DNA from: Fragilaria crotonensis
Lineage: Eukaryota > Bacillariophyta > Fragilariophyceae > Fragilariales > Fragilariaceae
Assembly (NCBI GenBank): GCA_022925895.1
Contig: JAKSYS010000166.1
Span: forward strand, 1-64,000
Length of the DNA: 64,000 nucleotides
Direction: 5' to 3'
Below are positions 1 to 9,425 of the stretch, in pieces. How positions within the stretch are numbered: the stretch's first letter is position 1; each line of letters begins with the position of its first letter. The notes beneath the pieces are model-generated. The model saw nothing but the letters and a program-made list of their open reading frames with translations, searched no databases and was not told the DNA's origin. Both the position numbers and the translations under genes were made by a program.

Positions 1-447
1 ACAGTTATATCCTACTATATTATAAATTAATTGTGTGTGTGTGTGCGTGCGTGCGTCTGTTACGGAGTATGACCACTCTGGGGTACTGGATCAAATGTTG
101 CACTGTTACGTGGATTACATGTACTACAGGTCTACAGTACATAAACGGACGGTAATTTATGTTGAAACGACAGTGTGTTACGTTACTGAACTACAATACT
201 GTACGAATTCAAAGTTACTGGATGGAATACTCATTGAATTTGCTGTGAACAGGTTGCTTGACAAATGCTATGATACTGTAAAATATACCGTGCGATGAAC
301 TGCAATACTGGGGCATGATAAGTACCAGGTACCTGGTACGTACTTCATGAAGTTTCCTACGTTGGTACCATGGTACTGCATACTGTAGGGAAAAAAAGTA
401 GTGATACGGAGTACGACCAGGTTGGGGTACTGTACGTCCAGTTTCCT
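1..447. repeat. Left part of a dispersed repeat, inverted copy at 23.35-23.62 kb
   Basis: Bases 20-105 (a TG/CG-rich run followed by a stretch ending in ggatcaaatg) and 395-447 (tacggagtacgaccagg to the tttcct end) recur in reverse complement and in the same order at about 23,390-23,605. The middle (106-395) is diverged and longer here than in the other copy. The repeat continues at 1,840-1,885 after an insertion. It may extend left beyond the window. No coding sequence was recognised in it. Confidence 0.75.
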
Positions 448-1836
448 GGAAGGTCCGGCAATACGGGCGAAGTCCTGAATAAAGGAAGTATGCGCGCCCG
501 CCGGGAGGGAAACAAGTTCCGATCTATGTCTGGCTGGCGCAAAATTGGATGTGCCGGCGTGGTGGTGACACGGCTGACGTCTGTAAGAAAATTTGCTTAC
601 AGCGAAAAAAAAATTGCTTACGGAATGAAATTGCTGACGGAATTTGCTTACCATAAGCAAATCTATTGTAAGCAGAAATTTGCTTACAAAATTTGCTTAC
701 TGGGAGATTAAATTTGCTTACGGGGACTGTCTTTTCTACGTAAAAACATACCAATTTTCAAACACCTAAATAAAATTTACTTACAGCAAAGAAGAATTTG
801 CTTACGAAAATCAAATTTGCTTACAGAAAAAATTTGCTTACAAAATTTGCTTACCGGCATAATTTGCTTACTGATTTTGCTTACTGTCAAGAAAAATTTG
901 CTTACGATGCAGCAACCTTGCCGGCTCGGATGGATCATTACGATTGCTAAAATTCTCGCATCATGCAAATCGGAGCAAGGCTGGCGCGCAAACTCAACTG
1001 CCCATAACGGTACGGCTGGAACGTGCATGGGCCGGACCTTCCTGGAGGTCCCGGAATATTTGCTTTCGGACTAGTTTTTCTTTCATGTTTAAGGACTTTT
1101 TTCAAAACCGTTTCTTTTTTTTTTCTGCGTGCCATGACGTGATAACCTTGGACATCAACCGAAATTGAAAACGTGATGAGCAAAACAAGTCCATCGATTC
1201 ATATGGAAGTTCTATATACATTCATAGAAACCCCGGAAGAAAAAGCAAGTAAAAGGAAGAAAGGAAAAAAATCTGGAAGAAAAAAGAAGAGAAAGGAAGA
1301 AAGAAAAAATTCCGTGAAGAAAAAAGGAGAAAAAGGAAGAAAAAGAGAGAAGCTCTACTCGCTCATTTGGAAAAGTGTGTGGCATGGTCCAAAATAGGCT
1401 TTTAAAGCAGTGTATACCTCGCAGCTCTAAGTTGAATTTTATGTACGACACGTATTATATGTTCGAGTTCGTATCAACGAAATTAAAATTCTACGACTTG
1501 CAACGTAGTAAGCGAAAGGAAGCAAAAGGGAGAAAATAGGAGAAGCTGTTTAGAAAAAAGGAGAAAAAGGGAGAAACTAGAAGAAAATTGAAGAAGCCTC
1601 AATTTGCTTAAGTAGAAGAAAGAAATTAGGAGAAAGAAATCTGCGGACTTTCTTCTTCTATAATAAAATCCGTCAAATCAGAAAATGATAATTGTCCATT
1701 GTACTTGAGTACCTACGAATACCAACAGCCTCCAACCAATTCGATCAGTCTATTTTGTCCGTTTCGCGTGGCAATCTGATACACAAAAAGTCCTGTAGAA
1801 GAAATACTAGGATAAAAGCAGAAATTCCCGGAACCT
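448..1836. mobile_element. Composite MITE-like insertion with CCT target duplication
   Basis: This stretch is absent from the inverted repeat copy near 23.40 kb, where tttcct runs straight into gtagtagacac. Here it is flanked by CCT at 445-447 and CCT at 1837-1839, a 3-bp duplication. It appears to be two elements abutting at about 1047/1048. The first (448-1047) starts GGAAGGTCCGGC and ends with the reverse complement GCCGGACCTTCC. The second (1048-1836) starts GGAGGTCCCGGAATATTTGC and ends with an imperfect inverted version of it. The interior holds the TTGCTTAC cluster (590-910) and a purine-rich GAAGAAAGG tract (1,230-1,660). No transposase was recognised. Confidence 0.6.
587..907. repeat. 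Irregular cluster of 13 TTGCTTAC words
   Basis: The word TTGCTTAC, usually inside aaatttgcttac, occurs 13 times in about 320 bp on the plus strand with irregular spacing. A few reverse copies (gtaagcaaa-like) form small hairpins. It lies inside the composite insertion. It has no fixed period, so it is neither a microsatellite nor a CRISPR array. Confidence 0.7.
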
Positions 1837-1839
1837 CCT

Positions 1840-2045
1840 GTAGTAGACACTCCGATCAAATGTGAGGCACCCACTAGTCACTTATAACTTGTAACACTCC
1901 TACAACTAGAGTTGCGGAAATCTGAAGAGTTCATAACTACTAACAAAACTGCAAAGTGTCTGGCGCCTGGTTCAATTCGCTACACCACCATGAAGACTTA
2001 ATGTAGTAATCTAATTCTATAAACATTTGATTTATTCATCGGCCT
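1840..2045. other. Rest of the dispersed repeat and spacer
   Basis: Bases 1,840-1,880 continue the repeat interrupted at 447 (gtagtagacactccgatcaa and onward), matching 23,362-23,400 in reverse complement. The remainder to the end of the light-harvesting gene is AT-rich spacer in which nothing else was recognised. Confidence 0.6.
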
Positions 2046-2896
2046 CTAATGAATGTATCCACTGTTGGCATACTCATGGAGGGCTTGTCCAAGAGGCTTG
2101 AAGAAGATTGGAGTCTCATCAATGACACCAATCTTGGAGACAAACTCTTGCACCGCAAATGCGGTGATGGCAATCATGGCGAGACGTCCATTCTTCAATT
2201 CCTTAAGTTGCATATCCATCTGTGCCTCGCGCTCCTTGGGGTAGAGTCCGAATGGATCAAAACCCAGGTTGCCCGCAAAGTATTCGGGTGAGTTGCTGCG
2301 AGCTCTGGTGATTCCGTAGAAGTCAATGGCACCAGCAACGAGAAGGACACCAACCCAGTATGCCGGAGAAACCTTTCCGAGACCTCCGTTCAAGAGGGAT
2401 GGAGCGCGGTCGCCGGAATCAACGAGTGCGGGGAGACCAAAGAGAGCGGCAGCCTTCTTGTCCCAGAGTTCAGAGAGAGGCCATCCTGCAGCAGCCTGTG
2501 AAGAGAAGTGAAGTACGCAAAAGAGTCAGAAATTGAGAACAAAGAAATAGTTGTTCGCAAACCAAACACCACAATTCTAATGGATCTACTTACAAGCATA
2601 GCAAGACGGGCGTGCTTGACTTCGGCCTCACGGAAGTTCATCAGGTCTTCCTTGGACTTGGAGAAACCGAAAGGATCGAAACCAACGTCGCCCGCAAGCG
2701 TACCGTCAAGAGCAGCCGGGCGAGTCAAGAACGGCAATGCTTGCGACATTTTTGGAAGCGCAATCACAGGCTCAACAACAACAGGCTCTTCCTCGGCAAC
2801 ATCCGCCATCTTGAGGGTGGAGACAGTGGCCTTCGTGGCGGGGGAGGTGAAAGCGGAAGCAGATCCGGCAAGGAGGATGAATGATGCGATCTTCAT
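2046..2896 (-). CDS. Fucoxanthin chlorophyll a/c-binding light-harvesting protein
   Basis: Thylakoid antenna protein binding chlorophyll a/c and fucoxanthin. Two exons, 2896-2594 and 2495-2046, with a 98-nt GT-AG intron (2593-2496), give 250 residues. The N-terminus is a signal peptide ending ASAF-TSP, the usual bipartite plastid presequence of diatoms. Helix 1 carries the chlorophyll-binding E-x2-KHAR-LAML motif just before the intron. Helix 3 carries [19 protein letters not shown] motif precedes each of these two helices. Between them is a hydrophobic helix ([15 protein letters not shown]). The repeated GFDPFG motifs suggest an Lhcr-like (photosystem I) rather than classical Lhcf protein, but the subfamily is not certain. 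The start is the first ATG and gives a complete presequence. The reading frame is intact. Confidence 0.93.
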
Positions 2897-3480
2897 TGTT
2901 TCTTTACTTGGACGATGTGTTGCGTTTCTGGTTGTCGAAGTGACTGCTTTGTGAGAATATTAAGAAAAGAGAAGACTTATAATTCTCGACAACAAGAATT
3001 CGTCTTGCATCCACTGCACGTGACTGACGCATCGTAGTAGCCACGCCAGAAATACTCTGTGCTGTCGTGCCTATTACATTGGATCCCCTATCGTCCATGT
3101 CAGATGGCATATGGCGGATACTTGGACAACTTCGCGGATCAATGCTCCGGTGGTCTGTGCTGTCGGCTGTCGGACACGTAGTCAAATGTTTGCGGATGAG
3201 TCACTTCGCTCCCGTAATACGATTGTTTTTCACTGCTGAGACCGCTGAATTAAACACTCAGACGAGATGCAAGCGAAAAGCTAACACGCGTGCGCATGCA
3301 GTGCATGCAGGTATGTTTGGGTTCACTTGAAATCGTTGGTGGTAGTAGAGTACTGAGTACTGAGTACTTGTACAGAGTAGATATGTCTATATGAGTTCCT
3401 ACTACATATCATCATACAAGAATATATGTCATACAGTACCAGGTACCTTGTATGTATAATGTATAGTACAGCAACGCTCC
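2897..3480. other. Spacer upstream of the light-harvesting gene
   Basis: Contains the upstream region of the minus-strand light-harvesting gene, and from 3,340 on a GTAC-rich stretch (agtactgagtactgagtact). No gene was recognised. Confidence 0.5.
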
Positions 3481-4226
3481 TACCAGTTAAAAACCGCTTT
3501 GAACCAATAATTTACCGCACGATCCGACTAAGGATATCTGTTTCACGCGGCCTCCACCTTCATTTCCGTTGCGTTAAGAATTCTTTTCAATGTTCTTGTT
3601 TATGCTGAAAATGAATCATTCTTGTACTGGACTAAGTATTCATTGAGTTATCAAACATTCTGAAGGCCTCGCTTCGGGACTTTTTGGTTCAATGCGGAAC
3701 ATTAAAAAATAAACGTACATTAAGTAAAATCAATAGGTGGGCGCGTAGTTTTTTTCACACGTTTACTTGTATTCTCGCCAAACAAATTTCTACTGCTACG
3801 CACTTGGCAACGTGTATGTTCATATTGTGATTGTGACAGCACCAGATTTCATGGATTACCAAACTAATCACGTAGATTTCATGGCGCGGTACGAGAGTTC
3901 AGGCGCAGCTAAAAATGTCGCAAGCATTGACAAATATTAAGCGCCTTGAGGTAGCATATAAAGTGAGGCCCGGCTCAAAGTGGGAAAAACTCAAACTCCA
4001 AACAATTCTCCCAATCAAAAGCTCAGTGCAATGCACTGTAAGACAGATCACTCAAGCTTGCTTTTAAACAAGTAGAGTAATTCTTCATCATGAGAAAATG
4101 AACAAGTTCTCCATACAAAAAATGCTCGAATATGACTTTTTACCAAATGTTTGCGTAGGAACCAAAAAAATTACCACTTGATTGGTTCAAAGCGAATTAT
4201 TGGTTCAAAGCGGTTTTTAACTGGTA
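3481..4226. mobile_element. Non-autonomous element with perfect 32-bp terminal inverted repeats
   Basis: Bases 3481-3512 (taccagttaaaaaccgcttt and onward) are the exact reverse complement of 4195-4226. The enclosed 746 bp has no convincing open frame. Near the right end the word attggttcaaagcg occurs twice in tandem (4,181 and 4,199), echoing the TIR. No clear target duplication is visible; the flanks are GTAC-rich. MITE-like or foldback element, family unassigned. Confidence 0.65.
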
Positions 4227-4726
4227 CCGTGGAACTCCGAGTGCAGTACATGATACTGTAGTACCAGGTACAGTACCAGGCACCCATGCAAGAATGGAAC
4301 AGATACGAACATACGTCATAGCACGCAGCACTACCACGTACATCGCAATTGTACTGGTACTGGAGTTACAGTATTGGAATACTGGTACAGGCCTAAACAG
4401 TTCATCTAAAGCTACGAGCACATGAACACGTGAAACAGCATCGCACACTTTGCTTTCGGGTGCGCAACGGCATTCTTGAATCGGACAAAAGGACGTCCGT
4501 AAACTCGAGAGGACGGATCATGTATAAGGAGAGTGCACCAGAATATTCGAGTGCTGTTCTTAGTGATAGTGTCCGCCCTTTGTATTCTCTTCGTGTATCC
4601 ACATGCCACCTGCAACGCATAACGCACAACCGACGCCGACCAAGGTCACATTATGGTGAGTCTCCAAATTCAACGGCAAGGCGTCCCACAATACGTACGC
4701 TTCAGTGATCACGCACTCCAATCACC
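4227..4726. other. GTAC-rich spacer upstream of the ankyrin-like gene
   Basis: Short CAGTAC/GGTACC words dominate 4,230-4,400. The last 300 bp should hold the promoter and 5' leader of the next gene. Nothing else was recognised. Confidence 0.4.
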
Positions 4727-7700
4727 ATGGTATTCTCGAATGATGTTGACATTTGTGTAACTTGTGTCGCTGACAAGCCGCCGAAACTTCCGCTGCGAGA
4801 AGAGCTGGTCAGCTTGGGAGTGGAGGTTATTTACAAGGCAGCTGGCGTTGGAGTTGACGCTGTACGTCGTGAGTCGAAACGACAGGTCAGGGAATACCGA
4901 GAACAGATCCAGAGGAGTAAGTCCGTACCGCAGCTTTCACCTGAGAATGATGAAACCCCTGAACAGGAGATACAGTCAAGAATGCGACAGCGGATGATTG
5001 AGAGGGAGATCTATAAAAACAGGAGTAGTCTTACGTATGAAGCGTACTCCCGCCGACTTAATCGACAGAACAGTTCTGACTCGGACTCCTTGGACAGCCT
5101 TAACAGTGTTCCAAAAATTGGCACCCATTCTAGAGTACCTGAGAGCGGAAATGACACGCAGGTGGGCGTCGCAACCGAGGAACGAGAAGGCGCAGGTTCG
5201 CCAGTGACAGAACATCAAGATTGGCGGGTTCAAGAAAATGCTCAACAAGAAGTTGAAGACGAAAAGTGTGTCGACGCTTGCATGGCTCCAGCTCTTTCAC
5301 CCTCCAAAAGCGAAATACTCTCAAATAAGCCTCCGAATTCTCCTCAGACAGCAGCGACATCGCCGACTCCTTCGCATACAAGTTTCGGATTCGGAAGCAA
5401 TGGCGACGACATGGTGTCGCCTCTCAATGATGACGACAGTGTTGGATCCACAATTGGAAAGGATGATGGGAAGGTGCTGGTTTCGGGAACTGGAATTCGA
5501 TGGTGGTATCAACAACAAGATGACATTCCGGAGCCGAGGACCCCACAAGAGGCGCGTGCTGAAGAGGCTGACACGCACGGTTCTCCCCCACTGATATCGA
5601 TCCTATACAGCGAAGAACGGAATGATACCCCTTCAGGTCCTGCAACGTCTGAGCCTTGCACAAATCGAGGGACGATGGGATCGTCATGTTGTTCGCACAC
5701 TTACAAGACACTTTGCGGATGCGGTGCCCACAAAGAGTTGCGCGGAGGAACTGGCGTGGACAGTGCTGGGGACCCAATTGTGGAGTGCACCGGAAGCGTT
5801 CCAGTCTTGCAGGAACCTTCGTCTACGCCTGTTTCTGCTGCAGACGCCGATAAAGCGTGGCTAGTGTGCAATTTCGCGGAGGTATGCGGGAGTCTCAGCC
5901 AAGTGCAGAACGATGAACCTGCTAATTCAAAGACTTCTGAAAGCGCTACAGTGATGTCTGACGGCACTGATGTCATCTCCAACCGACGCGTGGACATCGA
6001 TTTAGTGATTTCCGATCGTTCATCTAGTACAGACGAGAGTGGTGTACCTCAATCTCCTACCGATGAGGGTAACCATGTTGAAAACGAAGGAACCGATATG
6101 GGTTCGTCCTGCTCATCGAATTCATCAGCAGAATCGGATGCAGAAGCATCAACTACATCATCTGATCTCTCTCAGATAATCACCATGCCAGAATACTCAT
6201 GTTTATCAGCAACAAACAAAGGTGGTGAAGCCAACGTCATTAATGGTCGACGATCAATGCGTCGGTTGTTCACTTCGTTGTCACAAGCTGTGGTTTCGAT
6301 CGCTGATATTCAAAAGCAGTTTGCCGAATCGCCTGCTTTAGCCAGGGCGATGACTACTTACGATGGAAGGCTAGCCCTTCACGTGGCTTGCGAGCGAAAT
6401 CTTCCAGATCGATTCAGCGACAGAAGTGTGACTCTCATAAAGAAGACGCTCGACATGCTCATTATTGACATAATCGATTGGAGGTCTATCGTTAGTGCAG
6501 TGATGGCTTATAACGAGGAGGCATGCATGAATGTCGATAGAAAAGGCGACCTTCCTGTACACATTGCTGCGAGGCGGTTGATTGAATGGGAGGGACAATG
6601 GCGGACAAGGTTTGCAGGCATTGGCGCGATGGACGAGGACGATGCCGATAAAATCGACGTCATGTATCGCGAAATGAGTCGATGTGTTGAAATACTTCTG
6701 GATCCCATTTTGTCCTCGAACGATTTGTGTCAAGAGGGAGGCAGTGTTGGTAGGATTCTGCCCTTGCACATAGCATGCATTTTCACACTTTCATCTGACA
6801 AGGCAAAGGCACTGCTTCACACGTATCCTCGGGCAGCTGGAGTCCCGTGTATCCTCACTGAGCTTCTGACTCTGATTGAAGACAATGCGTTTCCGATAGA
6901 ACTTCTTGAACGAGAGCGAACGCTTGGTACGCTAGTGAAATCAAATCTTCGACGAAGTGACGTCGAGGCAGATGAACCGACTTTTTCAGATCATCTGCTT
7001 GCCTTTTACCCAAGTGTACAACCGTTTTGTTCGGATCCTCACAGACTTGCTCGACTTGAGTATATGGTTAAGACAGCAGCTCGTCAACTTCGGAAATCAA
7101 AGACGATCGACGACAGCTCAGCAATCGATCCTGCGGCCAAGTCTGCCTGGGTTTGGCTTTGCACTTCTGGTGGTGAAGGTGAAACCGGAAGTTGTGCCAC
7201 GAACGTTGCCGAACTTGTCAACAGCCTAGAAATTGAAGAAGTTGAGCTTTTGGCAAACCTGGAAACGGATTCGGGGACTATCATGTCTATAGCATCTCAC
7301 GAATGCACCACTATTCTGAAATCAAGACTTACAATGGGTTCTGGGATGAGCGACGTCTTTGCAGCCAATGACAAAGCAGACCCAGGTACAATTTGTGTGC
7401 AGCCCAGTTCCTCCCCGCCTGATTCGACATTGACGGGTCTTACAAATAAACAGATCAATCGAAAGTCTGAAGCACAACCAAGCACAAAGGTATTTGGTTC
7501 GATGTTGAAGGTGGTTTTTAACGTCAGAGAAATTTCGCATCCCTCAAGTTTTATCATCCTGCCGTACAAGTTAGTCATTGGTGCGAATGGATCTCTCACT
7601 TTGGAAGATCCCGCGGCAGCGTCCATGGCACTTAAGTTTGCCAAATATCTTTTGGAAATGACTCATCCATCATTCTTAGCACATCAGCTTGAGAAAAAGG

Positions 7701-9217
7701 CAATTCAACACGCGGCATACAAGGTACCTGCTCATCAAATGGAACAGTGGACACTAACGGAAGAAAAACATCGAAACATCCAACGTGAGTTCATAGACGT
7801 TTATCGCGCTGGCCCTGGGTACATGTATCTGCTCGATGAGAAGGACAGCACACCTATCATAACTGGAGAAAAAGGGGAGGTATATTATCCGGTAAGGATT
7901 GAAGATCCAGTTGAGACGGTGAGACGAATGATGTCATTAATGCTGATGGGAATGATCCATATGAGAGGACGAAAATCTGTCTCTACGTTGGCCAAAACAA
8001 TTATGGAGAGCGGGTTGTCTGCACCAGATGCCTGGGTGGCCACAGCTGAGACAATTCTTGAGCTACTCTCTAATGACATTGACGAAAATGACACAGTACT
8101 TAGCGAAGCCATGTCTTGCAGAGACGACCTCGAACATTTTGTCAATGCTGCCAAAAGGAACAATTCACAACGACGGAGTAATACTACCGACGATGGATAT
8201 GAATGGGTGGTAGAGCTGACACTGCTGAAGATAATCTTGGAACGTTCGGATATCCGTCGTTCATTCGCTGGTCTCGCACCCATTTCGATGCCGACGGGTT
8301 CAATCGTCTGGACAAAGAGCAAAATTGAGTTATTGTCCCACGCAAAACAATGCTCGAGGAGTTTTGATAGCGACTCTCGTGCTGACACAGAATCATCTCT
8401 TTCGGATGACCTTCAATGTCTATTGGAAAATTCCAGCCCTGGCGAGAATGCGTGTCTCGCATTTGAGGCTATCGACGGGGCAGAGGCAGTCGGCGGCGCT
8501 GAGCTACGCGAAACTACTTGTCCGGAAATTCCGTTACGCTCAACTTCCGTTTGCAGCGTTGAATCGTTGCAGTCTCTAAGGTCTATTGAGAGTGACGCTC
8601 TAGAACCATCGGATTCCCACGACACATTTGCGTCGCAAGATATCCAATCTGATGGCGCCAGGAATTCGCTAGTGCTGTCGGACACTGGCGAACTCGATCT
8701 TATCTTGCATGATAGTCCTGTGCAGGCAACTCAACCACCGCCCTCATATGATATTTCCGTGGCCCTATCCTGGCATTCATCTACCGATAGCAAAGGATCA
8801 AACGAATCCGTCAGCTCAAGTGCGTGTGCTGCAAGACATGCATCGAGGAACTGGAGATACCAACTGGAAATGCAAGAAGCCCAACTTGAGCACATCCGGG
8901 ACAAACTTGCTGCATTGGATGTGTCGGATGAAGATCAACTCTCGCTTCGCGGAGAAGCGTTGATTGATGATCTCTCACAGCACCTCAACAGGTACGATTT
9001 AACCGCAGCCACGGCATGCTATGACAACGGTGAGACGAATGACCTCGATGTTACGGACGGAAAGGAAACAACGAAGATGCTTCTAACCAGGCTTTGCCTT
9101 CTCGAGGAGCGATTGCTCAGTAGAGAGATTGAACTGGAACAAATCAAACTCGAGTTGCATAATTTTGAGATTGAAACCATAAGTCAGAGCAAGCAGTGGC
9201 ATTTCAATATCAATTAA
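4727..9217 (+). CDS. Large ankyrin-like diatom protein with C-terminal coiled coil
   Basis: Uninterrupted 1,496-residue frame. The first 500 residues are Ser/Asp/Glu-rich and low in complexity (probably disordered). Ankyrin-like helices follow: RLALHVAC near residue 547, DLPVHIAARR near 608 and LPLHIAC near 677. A region starting near 925 (HPSSFIILPYKL, then a YLLDE...PV block near 1,035 and MLMGMIHMRG near 1,070) resembles the conserved segment found in many diatom ankyrin or kinase-like proteins, where it is linked to a pseudokinase-like fold. Two amphipathic helices with coiled-coil character lie near 1,378-1,400 and 1,448-1,485. There is no signal peptide or membrane helix. The likely role is intracellular scaffolding or signalling; function is not known. 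The start is the first ATG, in a CACC-ATG context. The gene end lies 208 bp from that of the convergent repeat gene. Confidence 0.85.
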   Translation: MVFSNDVDICVTCVADKPPKLPLREELVSLGVEVIYKAAGVGVDAVRRESKRQVREYREQIQRSKSVPQLSPENDETPEQEIQSRMRQRMIEREIYKNRSSLTYEAYSRRLNRQNSSDSDSLDSLNSVPKIGTHSRVPESGNDTQVGVATEEREGAGSPVTEHQDWRVQENAQQEVEDEKCVDACMAPALSPSKSEILSNKPPNSPQTAATSPTPSHTSFGFGSNGDDMVSPLNDDDSVGSTIGKDDGKVLVSGTGIRWWYQQQDDIPEPRTPQEARAEEADTHGSPPLISILYSEERNDTPSGPATSEPCTNRGTMGSSCCSHTYKTLCGCGAHKELRGGTGVDSAGDPIVECTGSVPVLQEPSSTPVSAADADKAWLVCNFAEVCGSLSQVQNDEPANSKTSESATVMSDGTDVISNRRVDIDLVISDRSSSTDESGVPQSPTDEGNHVENEGTDMGSSCSSNSSAESDAEASTTSSDLSQIITMPEYSCLSATNKGGEANVINGRRSMRRLFTSLSQAVVSIADIQKQFAESPALARAMTTYDGRLALHVACERNLPDRFSDRSVTLIKKTLDMLIIDIIDWRSIVSAVMAYNEEACMNVDRKGDLPVHIAARRLIEWEGQWRTRFAGIGAMDEDDADKIDVMYREMSRCVEILLDPILSSNDLCQEGGSVGRILPLHIACIFTLSSDKAKALLHTYPRAAGVPCILTELLTLIEDNAFPIELLERERTLGTLVKSNLRRSDVEADEPTFSDHLLAFYPSVQPFCSDPHRLARLEYMVKTAARQLRKSKTIDDSSAIDPAAKSAWVWLCTSGGEGETGSCATNVAELVNSLEIEEVELLANLETDSGTIMSIASHECTTILKSRLTMGSGMSDVFAANDKADPGTICVQPSSSPPDSTLTGLTNKQINRKSEAQPSTKVFGSMLKVVFNVREISHPSSFIILPYKLVIGANGSLTLEDPAAASMALKFAKYLLEMTHPSFLAHQLEKKAIQHAAYKVPAHQMEQWTLTEEKHRNIQREFIDVYRAGPGYMYLLDEKDSTPIITGEKGEVYYPVRIEDPVETVRRMMSLMLMGMIHMRGRKSVSTLAKTIMESGLSAPDAWVATAETILELLSNDIDENDTVLSEAMSCRDDLEHFVNAAKRNNSQRRSNTTDDGYEWVVELTLLKIILERSDIRRSFAGLAPISMPTGSIVWTKSKIELLSHAKQCSRSFDSDSRADTESSLSDDLQCLLENSSPGENACLAFEAIDGAEAVGGAELRETTCPEIPLRSTSVCSVESLQSLRSIESDALEPSDSHDTFASQDIQSDGARNSLVLSDTGELDLILHDSPVQATQPPPSYDISVALSWHSSTDSKGSNESVSSSACAARHASRNWRYQLEMQEAQLEHIRDKLAALDVSDEDQLSLRGEALIDDLSQHLNRYDLTAATACYDNGETNDLDVTDGKETTKMLLTRLCLLEERLLSREIELEQIKLELHNFEIETISQSKQWHFNIN

Positions 9218-9425
9218 ATCAGGCAGTGATGAAACTGGAGAGCACATTTACGGCCTTCGAGTCCGTGGTAATGAACAGTTTTGTTTCCCTATACTCTAAA
9301 TCTAAGATAATGCAGCACCGTGAAGTTGGCTCATCTTGGGTTTATTTATAGCTCAATACTATTTTCTGTAGGTCAACCCAACCCTCCCCCGCCCCCATGG
9401 CAGCGTAACCCTGGCCAGACGACCC

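Noticed and set aside
587-907. CRISPR-like array
   Set aside because: Repeat words are only 8-12 bases, spacing is irregular and the genome is eukaryotic.
1173-1451. Lys-rich plus-strand and Phe/Ser-rich minus-strand frames
   Set aside because: Translations of the purine-rich GAAGAAAGG tract; low complexity with no start context or homology.
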